Source of the DNA: CAYZJV01 sp049310885
Lineage (GTDB): Bacteria; Spirochaetota; Spirochaetia; Sphaerochaetales; Sphaerochaetaceae
Assembly (NCBI RefSeq): GCF_049310885.1
Contig: NZ_JBMDYO010000001.1
Location: 248,001 to 312,000, forward strand
Direction: 5' to 3'
Length of the DNA stretch: 64,000 bases
This document shows positions 52,699-61,809 of the stretch, piece by piece. The notes under the pieces are model-generated. The model saw nothing but the letters and a program-made list of their open reading frames with translations. It was not told where the DNA came from and ran no database searches. The position numbers and the translations under genes were made by a program. The first letter of the stretch is position 1, and each line of letters begins with the position of its first letter.

Positions 52699-53781
52699 AT
52701 GAGTCTACTTACTACCAATCAAGACCCTAGGATCTCTGAGATTGCCAAAAAGATTTACGATGGCCAGTTCAGCAGAGACCCCAAATTGGAAGATATGTAC
52801 GATGATCGGCAAAAACGACTGTGGTATCAGGACATCCTCTACAATATTAGCTATCTGAATACTGCCGTTCAGTTGAAGGAAAAAGTCTTATTTACCCGAT
52901 ATGCCGTTTGGTTATACGAATTACTTTGTAGCCTCATGAAACAGTTCGACAGGGATATCATAAAAGACCAGATGGTTGAACATTACAGATTCATCATCAA
53001 GGAAGCTCCTGGATTATTCGGCGAAGAGGATGCCCCTATCGCAATTGAATATTTGCAGGCAGCGATCGATGCAACTGAGGAGGCTGTCACTAATATTCCA
53101 TTCAGTGATAGATTCTTGACCGGTAAATATGTCGAAATCAGACAGGCATATCTGCATGCGCTACTTCGGAGTAAAACTCGTGAGGCATCCCAAATCATAG
53201 CCGACGCCGCAAGATCCGGAATCCCCTTGGAAGATATTTACGAAGATATCCTTGAAGAGACCATGCATGAAGTCGGCGAGTTATGGCATACCAACCAGAT
53301 TACGGTGGATAAGGAACATTACTGCACCAGTACGACACAAATGGTATTGTCACAGTTCTATGATGTCATCTTCAGCAAGGACAGATGCGATAAAGTCATT
53401 CTTACCTGCTGTGTAGGAAGTGAGTTGCATGAAATGGGAGGACGGATGGTATCGGATATTTTTGAGTACCACGGATGGGACAGCATCTACCTAGGTGCTG
53501 CGGTTCCCGAACCCTCTATCATCTCGGCTGTGCAGGAACACCACCCCGATTTGGTTGCCCTCTCTGTCACCATGCCCCACTATCTAGTCGATTGTAGAAA
53601 TATCGTACATGCTCTTAGGGAACAGTTTCCCCAACTCAAGATTGCAGTAGGAGGTAGAGCCTTCGAGATGACAGACAACCTTTGGCAGCGCTGGCCGATT
53701 GATGTATACACTCGATCAGCTCGTGAATTGATGAATTGGGCGAAAGATATTATTCCCATAAGCACATCGGTATCTCAATGA
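52699..53781 (+). CDS. CarH-like cobalamin-binding sensor protein without DNA-binding domain
   Basis: 360 residues. Residues 1-140 are helical with no domain I recognise. Residues ~145-215 match the four-helix B12 cap, with W196-H197 and E206-H207: the W-x9-E-H arrangement diagnostic of CarH/LitR B12 photoreceptors. Residues ~230-355 form the Rossmann B12-binding domain with E242-L-H244-E-M-G247 (the ExHxxG lower-ligand motif). CarH normally carries an N-terminal MerR helix-turn-helix, absent here. Its stop overlaps the start of a GGDEF gene, so it probably passes a light or adenosylcobalamin signal to that protein. Confidence 0.87.
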   Translation: MSLLTTNQDPRISEIAKKIYDGQFSRDPKLEDMYDDRQKRLWYQDILYNISYLNTAVQLKEKVLFTRYAVWLYELLCSLMKQFDRDIIKDQMVEHYRFIIKEAPGLFGEEDAPIAIEYLQAAIDATEEAVTNIPFSDRFLTGKYVEIRQAYLHALLRSKTREASQIIADAARSGIPLEDIYEDILEETMHEVGELWHTNQITVDKEHYCTSTTQMVLSQFYDVIFSKDRCDKVILTCCVGSELHEMGGRMVSDIFEYHGWDSIYLGAAVPEPSIISAVQEHHPDLVALSVTMPHYLVDCRNIVHALREQFPQLKIAVGGRAFEMTDNLWQRWPIDVYTRSARELMNWAKDIIPISTSVSQ

Positions 53782-54782
53782 TCAGTTTCCTAGTAAAAGT
53801 CGATCGATTCGGCATATTAGAGGAGATCTTCTGGAGTGATCCAGTTTGGCTTATATCCGAAGCACAACACTCTATTTTTTCAATTTTCCCAGACGATCAT
53901 GTCGAGCATCTAAAGGAGAATTTCAAGAGTTCCTTGCTTTCGGATAGACCCAGTTGCTCCCAAGAAAAACACCCTATCAAAGGACTAGATGTATCGATAC
54001 AGTGCCATTTGGCCGTTATGCAGGAGCATGTCCTAGTTTTTGGCCACAACGGCGCTAGTGGCGATTATTCCATAGACCGATTCATGATCGCAGTGCTAGA
54101 ACAATCGATCCGTTCCCAATTCGGAGACTCCTCTACTACAAACCATTTTGAACAAATTCAAATGTTGAACAATGAATTGATGAATACGCACCGAAAGCTC
54201 CAAAAGGCAAATGCCCAGCTAAAGCGGTTGAATGAGGATCTCAATAATCGTCTTGTTAAAGATTCTCTCACCGGTCTGGTAAGCCGTTACCAGTATAGAT
54301 CGGAAATGGAGAGTACCATCGCAAAAGCTCCTCATGGGATAGGAATGTTCTGTTTCATCGATATAGATAATTTCAAAGGCATCAACGATACCTATGGTCA
54401 TGCGATTGGAGATGAATACCTTGTCGAATTCGCAAAACGATTAAGAAGTATTCCTTCAGAATCCGCTACCATCCCTATCCGGATCGCAGGAGATGAATTC
54501 GGACTCTATATCCACGACATAAAAACGGATAGGAAGACTTTCAGTGATACACTCTGGGAAAATTTCAAAAACTCCGTTACGAGTACTCCCATTGCCACGA
54601 CTTGCGGCAATCTGCCGATCTCCTGTTCTCTCGGTATGGCTTTCTATGCGCTGGATGCCAACGATATCTATACACTAATCGATTATGCCGATTTTGCTAT
54701 GTATAAAGCAAAGCAAGCGGGAAAAGCGACATTCATGCTTTTTGATCCAATCGAATACAAGGAAGCCAAGAATCGACAGTAG
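53778..54782 (+). CDS. GGDEF protein (diguanylate cyclase)
   Basis: 334 residues. The ATG overlaps the stop of the B12-sensor gene (ATGA), so translation is coupled. Residues 1-115 form an N-terminal PAS-like sensor region, then a helical coiled-coil linker at ~125-160 (LNNELMNTHRKLQKANAQLK) and a GGDEF domain from ~160. The active-site loop is A-G-D-E-F (237-241), a known active variant, and FIDIDNFKGINDTYGH is intact. No RxxD inhibitory site is seen in the usual place. It should make c-di-GMP under control of the B12 sensor. Confidence 0.9.
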   Translation: MISFLVKVDRFGILEEIFWSDPVWLISEAQHSIFSIFPDDHVEHLKENFKSSLLSDRPSCSQEKHPIKGLDVSIQCHLAVMQEHVLVFGHNGASGDYSIDRFMIAVLEQSIRSQFGDSSTTNHFEQIQMLNNELMNTHRKLQKANAQLKRLNEDLNNRLVKDSLTGLVSRYQYRSEMESTIAKAPHGIGMFCFIDIDNFKGINDTYGHAIGDEYLVEFAKRLRSIPSESATIPIRIAGDEFGLYIHDIKTDRKTFSDTLWENFKNSVTSTPIATTCGNLPISCSLGMAFYALDANDIYTLIDYADFAMYKAKQAGKATFMLFDPIEYKEAKNRQ

Positions 54783-54805
54783 GATGTAGACCCTTGGCTC
54801 TTCGC

Positions 54806-55906
54806 TTACATGGTAGAAACGGGGGGATAGAAGATCAATAATTCCAGCGGTTCTTCTCCAAAGGATTCGAATGTTATCGGCAATTCGGAGACTGGGATAA
54901 TCAACTCGTTTGATTTCGCAACGTTGAGCGACATATCACCATGATGGAGAGATCCCTCACCAGAAAGAACAATTGCTGTACTGAAAGTCCCTTTTGGAGG
55001 AATCGTCCCGGTTGTGGTCACTATAAGTTTATCCATGGAAAATCGCGTAGTGTTTCGAGTCCCCAGCAATTCCACGAAGACATGTCCTTCGTCAGAACTT
55101 TTCACCGTCGGCACAATCTTAGTTCTATCCAATAGCTCTTCTAGCGTGTAACCATCGTAATGAAAACATTCATACATCTTTTCATAACCGATTCCCTGAT
55201 GGTAGACCTCTTCTGGATAGGGCTCACCCCCATTGGTCATTTTCTCTACCCGGAAGGTATAGTCAGTAGGTTCTTGGATTTCTGCTAAGAATGTCCCTGT
55301 CCCGATCGCATGAGGCATCCCACTTTCTACCAGGTAGACCTCTCCCTTTTTAATCGGAATCTTATGGAGAGCATTTTCCAGGGCAGGAATATTCTGCTCT
55401 TCGATCCATTTGATCCAATCTTCCTTAGTTATGCCAGGTTTGAACCCGAGATAGATGAAGGGCTCTTGCCCATCAATGATACGGGTATCGATTATATACC
55501 AAGCCTCTGTTTTACCAAATGAAGAGTCAAAGTACTCCTTTGCCTTTTCATTGTCAGGGTGAGTCTGGATATTCAATCGCTTGTCAGAATCGATCAACTT
55601 CGCCAAAAATCCCAAGGATTCACCAAAGCTTTCGACATGAGTCTTGCCGAGTATTCCTGAAGGATCGGTTGATATCACATCCCTGAGGAATCGACCCTTT
55701 TGAGAACCCTCTTCGACGATACTCAGACCTGCGTTCGGATTGACATCGAAACGAGAGGTAATGGTCGATGCAACCCACTCCTCCGGCATATTCCCATCTT
55801 TCGGAGGTGAGATCGACTGTAAGGTATCGAGAAGCTTCCCTCCTGTATAGGTCCGCTTCACGCGCATAGTCTCCAGTTTGATAGGATGATTCGTCTGCTG
55901 TTTCAT
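54806..55906 (-). CDS. manA: Mannose-6-phosphate isomerase, class I
   Basis: 366 residues. LNIQTHPDNEKAKEYF (zinc-binding His) and the active-site stretch PHAIGTGTFLAEIQEPTDYTFR are typical. It interconverts mannose-6-phosphate and fructose-6-phosphate. It lies 14 bases downstream of the TRAP large-subunit gene on the same strand, so the TRAP substrate may be a mannose-related sugar or sugar acid, although TRAP systems mostly carry acids. Confidence 0.92.
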   Translation of the reverse strand: MKQQTNHPIKLETMRVKRTYTGGKLLDTLQSISPPKDGNMPEEWVASTITSRFDVNPNAGLSIVEEGSQKGRFLRDVISTDPSGILGKTHVESFGESLGFLAKLIDSDKRLNIQTHPDNEKAKEYFDSSFGKTEAWYIIDTRIIDGQEPFIYLGFKPGITKEDWIKWIEEQNIPALENALHKIPIKKGEVYLVESGMPHAIGTGTFLAEIQEPTDYTFRVEKMTNGGEPYPEEVYHQGIGYEKMYECFHYDGYTLEELLDRTKIVPTVKSSDEGHVFVELLGTRNTTRFSMDKLIVTTTGTIPPKGTFSTAIVLSGEGSLHHGDMSLNVAKSNELIIPVSELPITFESFGEEPLELLIFYPPVSTM

Positions 55907-55920
55907 AACTTGTATACCTT

Positions 55921-57219
55921 CTAAAGAAATTGTGGTGCGATCAACCTAGGCAAGAACAGTACCAAATCGGGGAAAAGGACCAAAAGAATTAAGATTCCCA
56001 ACATAGGTGCGAGAATAATTGCAACATCCTTGAGAACCTTCGGGACCTGCTGCTCTCCAATCCGGGAGGTAATCAACAGACACATGCCGTAAGGAGGTGT
56101 AACCAATCCGAAAGCGAGTGATACGATTCCTACCAACGAGAAGTGGATTGGATGGATTCCTGCCTGCATCGCGATGGGATAGAGAATACTTCCCATAATT
56201 ATGATGGCTGGAATGGCATCGATGAACATACCAACGATCAGGAAGATCACTGCAATGATCATCATGATTCCGGTAGGCCCAAGATTCATACTGGTAACGA
56301 ATTCGACCAAGGCGAGCGGAACTCGATGGTACGCCAACAACCAACTGAACACTGAGGCGGTTCCTACACAAAACAGAGTAATACCGGTTAATTTTGCTGT
56401 ATCGTTGAGTACGCGGACAAATTTCTTCCAAGTCATCGACTTGTTTACCACGCCAACAACTAGGGAATAGATTACCGCGATGGCTGAAGCCTCAGTGGGA
56501 GTAAAGATACCGAACGCAATACCACCGATAATGATAATCGGAGTCATCAAGCCGGGAATCGAGGTAACAGTCGCGATAACGACCTCTTTGAATGTCGATC
56601 GCTCGTATACTGGATATTTATACTTGATTGCATAAATGTAAACGGTCACCATCATAGAGAGCCCAAGAAGTACTCCAGGAACAATTCCGGCTAGGAACAA
56701 GGATCCTACCGAAATAGACATTGTTCCTCCCCATACCAACATGAGGATGCTTGGAGGAATGATTACTCCCATGACTGCCGAACATGCTGTAATGGCGATC
56801 GTGAAGTTCCTCTCATACCCTTGGTCGATCATTGCAGGAATGAGCACCTTCCCTATTCCTGCAGCATCTGCATTCGAGGATCCGCTGATTCCTGCGAAAA
56901 GCATCGATACCAAGACATTGATATGTCCTAATCCGCCAGGGAGATGCCCAACGGTAACCCGGGCGAGATCAATCAATTTCTTCGTAATTCCATTCTCATT
57001 CATAAGGTTCGCCGCTAGCAGGAAGAATGGAACCGAAAGAAGGAGGAAGGAGTTGAATGAAATGTAGGTACGGTCGATCAATGCGAAAAATGTGACACCT
57101 GGGGTCATGAAGATAACGGGTACAGTCGCCAAGCCCAAGGCGAAAGCCACCGGAACCCGAAGAAAGACCAACAGGAGGAAAGTACCGAACAAGATACCTG
57201 CTATTGCTAATGGACCCAT
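55921..57219 (-). CDS. TRAP transporter large permease (DctM type)
   Basis: 432 residues from ATG 57219, eight bases after GGAGG. About twelve membrane segments, with the DctM landmarks GISGSSNADAAGIGKVLIPAM and GLVTPPYGMCLLI. It uses a sodium gradient to import a substrate delivered by the DctP protein of this operon. Confidence 0.94.
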   Translation of the reverse strand: MGPLAIAGILFGTFLLLVFLRVPVAFALGLATVPVIFMTPGVTFFALIDRTYISFNSFLLLSVPFFLLAANLMNENGITKKLIDLARVTVGHLPGGLGHINVLVSMLFAGISGSSNADAAGIGKVLIPAMIDQGYERNFTIAITACSAVMGVIIPPSILMLVWGGTMSISVGSLFLAGIVPGVLLGLSMMVTVYIYAIKYKYPVYERSTFKEVVIATVTSIPGLMTPIIIIGGIAFGIFTPTEASAIAVIYSLVVGVVNKSMTWKKFVRVLNDTAKLTGITLFCVGTASVFSWLLAYHRVPLALVEFVTSMNLGPTGIMMIIAVIFLIVGMFIDAIPAIIIMGSILYPIAMQAGIHPIHFSLVGIVSLAFGLVTPPYGMCLLITSRIGEQQVPKVLKDVAIILAPMLGILILLVLFPDLVLFLPRLIAPQFL

Positions 57220-57222
57220 GAT

Positions 57223-57708
57223 CTATGCCTCCTGCCTTACAAATAGTGTCTTAAGGATTTCTTCTATCATGAAAAGAATTGATAGTATACCGAATGCTGG
57301 AATAGCAGCCCCTACCCATATCATGGGAATCTGGGCGATGTCAGAGATATCATAGACAAGGACCATGGCATACTTGAACCCGCGTACGGCGAAAATTATG
57401 GCTACAGTGGCCATTCCAAGGGAGATGAAAAGATCCCATACTACTTGAAGGACTTTTGACTTTACCAAAGGAAAGATGTCTACAAGGAAGTGGGAATGCT
57501 CCTTTACACCAACTGCCGCACCGAGGAATACCAACCAAGTAAGTAAGAATCTGGCTATCTCTTCAGTCCACAACATGTATGGAATAAATGGAAGCAAGCG
57601 TCCTGCGATTTGCAATGTGACGATCGCCACCAAAAACCCAAGCAAGAGGGACACTGCGTGTGAAAGGACCCATTGGATACGGTCCATGATCAGGCTATAT
57701 GTTCTCAT
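57223..57708 (-). CDS. TRAP transporter small permease (DctQ type)
   Basis: 161 residues, four membrane segments. LTWLVFLGAAVGVKEHSHFLVD is the family signature. Three bases separate it from the DctM gene. Confidence 0.92.
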   Translation of the reverse strand: MRTYSLIMDRIQWVLSHAVSLLLGFLVAIVTLQIAGRLLPFIPYMLWTEEIARFLLTWLVFLGAAVGVKEHSHFLVDIFPLVKSKVLQVVWDLFISLGMATVAIIFAVRGFKYAMVLVYDISDIAQIPMIWVGAAIPAFGILSILFMIEEILKTLFVRQEA

Positions 57709-57740
57709 AACTACCTCGTAACATTTAGTTCAAACGTGCC

Positions 57741-57766
57741 ATATCTCTGGATTTCTCCAGAGATAT
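57741..57766 (-). promoter_or_regulatory. Intercistronic 10-bp stem-loop between DctP and DctQ genes
   Basis: ATATCTCTGG pairs perfectly with CCAGAGATAT over six bases and has no U-run. Such hairpins protect the 3' end of the binding-protein mRNA and raise its amount above the permease. Confidence 0.75.
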
Positions 57767-57796
57767 GACCAAATTATTTCGAAAAGAGCGTATCCT

Positions 57797-58840
57797 CTAC
57801 TTGATTGCCTGGATTGCTTCGTAGAGGGATCTGAATCCCATCTCGTCAACATACTCCATGAGAGCAGGTTCTGCGAGTCTGCGGAACTCTGCCCGATCGG
57901 CTTCGCTGAACATGTGGTGGTTTGCAAGACCGGAATCGACAAGTTTCTGCAATTCGCTATCTGCCATATCGAGTTCGAATTGAGCACCATAGGCTCCAGC
58001 CTCAGCACCAGCTTTCAATACTGCTTCCTGTACAACAGGAGAGAGTTTTTTGTAGGTAGCCTCAGAGATGTAAAGGGGGCGAACAGTAATCGAGTGGTCG
58101 TTCTCGGTGAAGTGGGGAGCAACTTCGAAGAAGCGCATCTGTGCATAACCGACTTTCTCGTTCTCGAGACCATCGATAACTCCAGTCTGGATTGCACTGT
58201 AAACTTCATCATACGCGATAACAGAAGGAACAGCACCTACAGCACTGAACACTTTTGCCCAGATAGGAGCACCCTGTACGCGGAGTTTGAATCCCTTGAG
58301 CTCTTCCATATTACGGATAGGATAGTTCGAGATAATGTTTCTGGAAGCTCCACCGGCATAACCGATTGGTCTGATCTTTGCCTTCTGGATAATTTCTTCG
58401 GTGATTGAATCGAATAGATCGCTTGCCAATACAGCTTCCCTGTGCTCAAAATCCCTGAAAAGCAAAGGCATATCCATGATTGCGATCGCAGGTACACGTT
58501 GTGCAGTGTGTGCCGGAGCAATAATGGCAAGATCAACCGATTCACCTTGGCTCATGAAGCGAAGATAATCGGATTCGATTCCAAGTGATTTGTTCAGGTT
58601 CATACGAACTTCAATCGTCGCTTCATCCTGATATTTGTTGACCAGTTCCTCAAACTTGATAAGTGTCTGGGTGTAGGGATGATCGACATCGAACATCGAC
58701 GCACCATTAAGTACGATAACCTTCTTCTCGCCTGAAGCAGCACTTTCAGCTTCACCACCAGCGAAAACAACTGCCTGTACCAACAATACAAGCAGAGCAG
58801 CCACAAATAGACGCATGCCAACTTTCTTAGTAAATGACAT
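57797..58840 (-). CDS. TRAP transporter substrate-binding protein (DctP type)
   Basis: 347 residues from ATG 58840, seven bases after GGAGG. The signal peptide ends VVFAGGEAES. The DctP fold is evident: VNKYQDEATIEVRMNLNKSLG, LRVQGAPIWAKVFSAVGAVPSVIAYDEVYSAIQTGVIDGLENE, where the Arg in KLRVQG normally binds the substrate carboxylate. First gene of the TRAP-manA operon. Confidence 0.93.
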   Translation of the reverse strand: MSFTKKVGMRLFVAALLVLLVQAVVFAGGEAESAASGEKKVIVLNGASMFDVDHPYTQTLIKFEELVNKYQDEATIEVRMNLNKSLGIESDYLRFMSQGESVDLAIIAPAHTAQRVPAIAIMDMPLLFRDFEHREAVLASDLFDSITEEIIQKAKIRPIGYAGGASRNIISNYPIRNMEELKGFKLRVQGAPIWAKVFSAVGAVPSVIAYDEVYSAIQTGVIDGLENEKVGYAQMRFFEVAPHFTENDHSITVRPLYISEATYKKLSPVVQEAVLKAGAEAGAYGAQFELDMADSELQKLVDSGLANHHMFSEADRAEFRRLAEPALMEYVDEMGFRSLYEAIQAIK

Positions 58841-58868
58841 ATACATACCTCCAATTAATAGATATGTC

Positions 58869-58897
58869 ATTATTAACCATGATTCGGAACCTGTCAA
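58869..58897 (-). promoter_or_regulatory. Promoter of the TRAP operon
   Basis: On the minus strand TTGACA (58897-58892), 17 bases, AATAAT (58874-58869), ~30 bases before the DctP ATG. Confidence 0.7.
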
Positions 58898-58937
58898 ACA
58901 TTTTTTTAAAAAAGTTCTTGGAGATACCGGTTATCAA

Positions 58938-58974
58938 ATTAAATATCTATTCTATTATATTCTAGATATTTAAT
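58938..58974. promoter_or_regulatory. 12-13-12 inverted repeat in the divergent promoter region
   Basis: ATTAAATATCTA pairs exactly with TAGATATTTAAT across 13 bases. It lies between the two divergent promoters and is a strong operator candidate for the GntR/LacI-type regulator. Confidence 0.6.
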
Positions 58975-58981
58975 AATTTTT

Positions 58982-59002
58982 GCTATCATAATGTATGATA
59001 GC
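58982..59002. promoter_or_regulatory. 9-3-9 inverted repeat before the regulator promoter
   Basis: GCTATCATA-ATG-TATGATAGC, perfect arms, 11 bases upstream of the regulator's -35. A third weaker repeat (TCTATA-N6-TATAGA, 59035-59052) overlaps its -10. Confidence 0.6.
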
Positions 59003-59013
59003 TGTTATTTTCC

Positions 59014-59042
59014 TTGCACGAATTTCCTTAGAGTTCTATAAT
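59014..59042 (+). promoter_or_regulatory. Promoter of the GntR/LacI-type regulator
   Basis: TTGCAC, 17-base spacer, perfect TATAAT. Transcription would begin near 59050, which excludes the longest in-frame start at 59041. Confidence 0.7.
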
Positions 59043-59118
59043 GTTATATAGATTGGCTAAATTTGGAGAAGATTTCCTACAATGCTATATCTTTATAATA
59101 CGCCCCATGGAGATATGT

Positions 59119-60306
59119 GTGAAAAATAATGCGCCTGAGATTCCATTATACCAACAAATTTTCCTGGAACTGGAAAGCCATATCAAAAGTGGTCGGTATC
59201 CGGAAGGTAGTCGGATCCCAACAGAAAAAGAGTTGATGGCTACTTATCGGACAAGTCGGATTACGGTTTCACGTGCTGTCAAGGAACTAGAAATTAGATC
59301 ATACGTTAAGCGTCTAAAGGCAAAGGGTACGTTTGTAAGCTCTCGAAGTCAGTGGAATATCGGTAGTACAAAGAATAGTACGAGTAATAGACCGTTTATC
59401 AGTATCGTATTCCCTGCACCAGTGTCGAAAGTCGCACTCAACATGGAGGTTTTTTCCGGTGTAGAGGTAGCATGTCGAAAACTTGGATACGGACTATCGG
59501 TAATCAGCCTAGATCTGGAGGATGGTAATGCCCTCACGGCCATTGATCGGGAGAAAAACCTTATTGGCGAGGTTATCGATAGCGGAGCCCTAGGTGCAAT
59601 TATTCTTCCCTACTCCAGTCAAAGTAGTCCAGAGATGTATAGTAGCATGGTGAGACATGCTTTTCCGTTTGTCATGATAGACAGGAAAGTATTTGGCATA
59701 AGCGCTCCTTTCATTAGTTCAGACAATACATCCGGATTCTTCGCTATCGTAGAACACCTTATCCAAAGGGGACATCGCAACATTGCCTTTGTCTCAGGAA
59801 GTACATTCGGATCAACAAGCAGAAGTGATCGGTTTGCGGGATATCTCCAAGCCATGAATGGTTATCGTGTTCCGGTCAGGGATGAATTTATCCTGCACGA
59901 TCTTGTTCCTTTCGATTATAACAAGGTTTTTTACGACCAGACAGTAGCAGGAAATGAACAACTACGAAAAGCTACAATCCAGATGTTGGAGCATTTCATG
60001 GGATTACCCACTGCCCCCACTGCCTTAGCGGCGACTAATGATTACATTGCACTGTATACCATGAATGTCGCCCGCGATATGGGAATACGAATACCCGAGG
60101 ACCTCAGTATCACAGGTTTCGATAACTTGCCCATATGTTCTTTATTCTCACCCCGATTGACTACCGTAGCCCAGGATTTCTCTGGCATGGGGCAGTCGGC
60201 GGTTCGTTTGCTTGAAAAGTTAATTAAAAATCCTCAGAAAAAAAACGAAAGCATGCAATTACCAACAAGGCTGATCATTGGAGATACGGTAAAGAGCTTG
60301 GTCTAA
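59119..60306 (+). CDS. GntR-headed regulator with LacI-type sugar-binding domain (AraR-like)
   Basis: 395 residues from GTG 59119, six bases after GGAG; ATG 59107 is an alternative. Residues ~5-75 form a GntR winged helix (PLYQQIFLELESHIKSGRYPEGSRIPTEKELM and TSRITVSRAVKELE). Residues ~95-395 are a LacI/periplasmic-type ligand domain (ISIVFPAPVS, FISSDNTSGFFAIVEHLI, RGHRNIAFVSG, SITGFDNLP). This architecture is that of AraR, which binds a sugar. It is divergent from the TRAP-manA operon and probably controls it. Confidence 0.92.
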   Translation: MKNNAPEIPLYQQIFLELESHIKSGRYPEGSRIPTEKELMATYRTSRITVSRAVKELEIRSYVKRLKAKGTFVSSRSQWNIGSTKNSTSNRPFISIVFPAPVSKVALNMEVFSGVEVACRKLGYGLSVISLDLEDGNALTAIDREKNLIGEVIDSGALGAIILPYSSQSSPEMYSSMVRHAFPFVMIDRKVFGISAPFISSDNTSGFFAIVEHLIQRGHRNIAFVSGSTFGSTSRSDRFAGYLQAMNGYRVPVRDEFILHDLVPFDYNKVFYDQTVAGNEQLRKATIQMLEHFMGLPTAPTALAATNDYIALYTMNVARDMGIRIPEDLSITGFDNLPICSLFSPRLTTVAQDFSGMGQSAVRLLEKLIKNPQKKNESMQLPTRLIIGDTVKSLV

Positions 60307-60317
60307 GAAGATTTCCC

Positions 60318-60800
60318 TTAACCCATTTCATGCATGAAAGTTTTCACAGCCTCTGGTTTTTCCTCGTGTACATCGCGTTCACCCTTGAGAATCTTTTTCA
60401 GCATGAAACGCATAATCCCCTTTTGCTCGGCGAAAACAATTCTTCCACCAAACCACCCCTTGGTTACGGCGACATCCAACAGCGATTGAGGAAAGTTGTC
60501 AACAAACTGCTTCTCCTGGTTATCCTTGTCGGTCCCACAGACGAATAGACCCAATCGTTTGGTACGCAGGAGTGCCTCATATTTGGAACAGAACCTACGA
60601 AGTGCTCCGGAAAGATGCCCAGCATGAATACCCCCCCCAATAACGACGGTATCATAGTTCGCTAGGTCCAATTTTTTCGTTTCTTTCTTAACTTCGATCA
60701 AATCGGCTTGGTTTCCATCGACTGATAGCCCTTCTGAAATCTGCCTTGCACATTCAAGGGCATATCCTTGATGGGAAGAATAGATAATTGCTATTTTCAT
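60318..60800 (-). CDS. Flavodoxin-domain protein (HemG-like)
   Basis: 160 residues. The FMN phosphate loop is IIYSSHQGYALECA and the ring loop VVIGGGIHAGHL. The length and the YDTVVIGGGIHAGHLSGAL stretch resemble HemG-type or archaeal flavodoxin-like proteins. It shares its superfamily, not close sequence, with the gene at 35544. The exact redox role is unknown. Confidence 0.82.
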   Translation of the reverse strand: MKIAIIYSSHQGYALECARQISEGLSVDGNQADLIEVKKETKKLDLANYDTVVIGGGIHAGHLSGALRRFCSKYEALLRTKRLGLFVCGTDKDNQEKQFVDNFPQSLLDVAVTKGWFGGRIVFAEQKGIMRFMLKKILKGERDVHEEKPEAVKTFMHEMG

Positions 60801-60994
60801 GAGATCCTCCGTTGCTATTCATCACTACCTACAACTATAACACTACTTACTTTGATATAACAAGATAAGAATTGGCTGCAATGGCAAAGGTGCTACATCT
60901 TCTTTCACTTGTGCTCACATGAAAACCCATGGTAGTATCCAACCACATTGGTATTGGCAAACAACAGGGAACCGACAAGGGGATCCGTACACAT

Positions 60995-61342
60995 ATGAAA
61001 TTATTGGTCTTTGTCTTGAACAATGAGGAATTTCTCGAAGAGGTGCTTGAAGCCTATGTAGAGGCTGGGGTTACCGGCGCAACTATCCTCGATAGTGAGG
61101 GGATGGGTAGGTTCCTTGCTTACGAAGTACCTCTATTCGCAGGATTCAAAGAATTTATGAAAGGCAACAAACCCTACAACAAGACCATACTTTCAGTCGT
61201 TCGTGACGATGCTGTAGTAAAGGAAGTACGATCCCTTATAGACCCGTTGGTGGGAGGTTTAGATAATCCTGGCACAGGGATCATGTTCACCATACCAGTA
61301 GATTGGGTATCGGGTCTGGTTCCGGAAGATGAAGAGGTATAG
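60995..61342 (+). CDS. PII-like signalling protein
   Basis: 115 residues from ATG 60995; a longer frame to 60929 has no ribosome site, and the site for 60995 (AAGGGG, 12 bases away) is itself weak. MKLLVFVLNNEEFLEEVLEA and YVEAGVTGATILDSEGMGRF have the ferredoxin-like alpha/beta pattern of PII relatives. It lies two bases from a PTS-IIA gene that in turn overlaps the Mrp operon, so it may be a nucleotide sensor for the antiporter. Confidence 0.75.
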   Translation: MKLLVFVLNNEEFLEEVLEAYVEAGVTGATILDSEGMGRFLAYEVPLFAGFKEFMKGNKPYNKTILSVVRDDAVVKEVRSLIDPLVGGLDNPGTGIMFTIPVDWVSGLVPEDEEV

Positions 61343-61344
61343 AC

Positions 61345-61809
61345 ATGGAAGGAATAGGAAAGCGTCTCCAACCAGCTTGCATACTGCTGGATCTGCACGC
61401 ATCCGACAAACAGGCAGTAATTTCACAGATGGTGGACGCCCTCCGATCTTGTTATCCGATCACTGCTGTGGATAAACTCATCGAGGATATCCTTGCACGT
61501 GAAAACATAGCTTCGACATGCCTTGGCTCAGGCTGCGCCGTACCCCATGCGCATTCGACAGGTTTGAAATCGAGTTATATTGCAGCTGCAAGATTAGCCA
61601 CGCCCCTGCAGATGGATACACCGGACGAAGAACCAGTGTCTCTCGTCTTCCTCCTTGTCGGTCCCCCATTAAAGGCCTCTCTTCATTTGAAAATCCTCTC
61701 GAAACTTGCCCGATTGCTACATGATGAACGGTTCCGGATTGCGCTCAAACAAGCCAAGACACCCCAAGAATTCTTGGATACGATTATTGAGAAGGAGATG
61801 CGTGTATGA
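61345..61809 (+). CDS. PTS EIIA domain protein (Ntr/fructose type)
   Basis: 154 residues. The phosphorylatable His is in GCAVPHAHS, preceded by ENIASTCLGSG, with LLVGPP and LKILSKLARLL further on. It lacks EIIB and EIIC neighbours, and its stop overlaps the start of mnhE (ATGA). In proteobacteria EIIA-Ntr proteins control potassium transport by phosphorylation; a similar role over this antiporter is an inference from the gene order. Confidence 0.88.
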   Translation: MEGIGKRLQPACILLDLHASDKQAVISQMVDALRSCYPITAVDKLIEDILARENIASTCLGSGCAVPHAHSTGLKSSYIAAARLATPLQMDTPDEEPVSLVFLLVGPPLKASLHLKILSKLARLLHDERFRIALKQAKTPQEFLDTIIEKEMRV

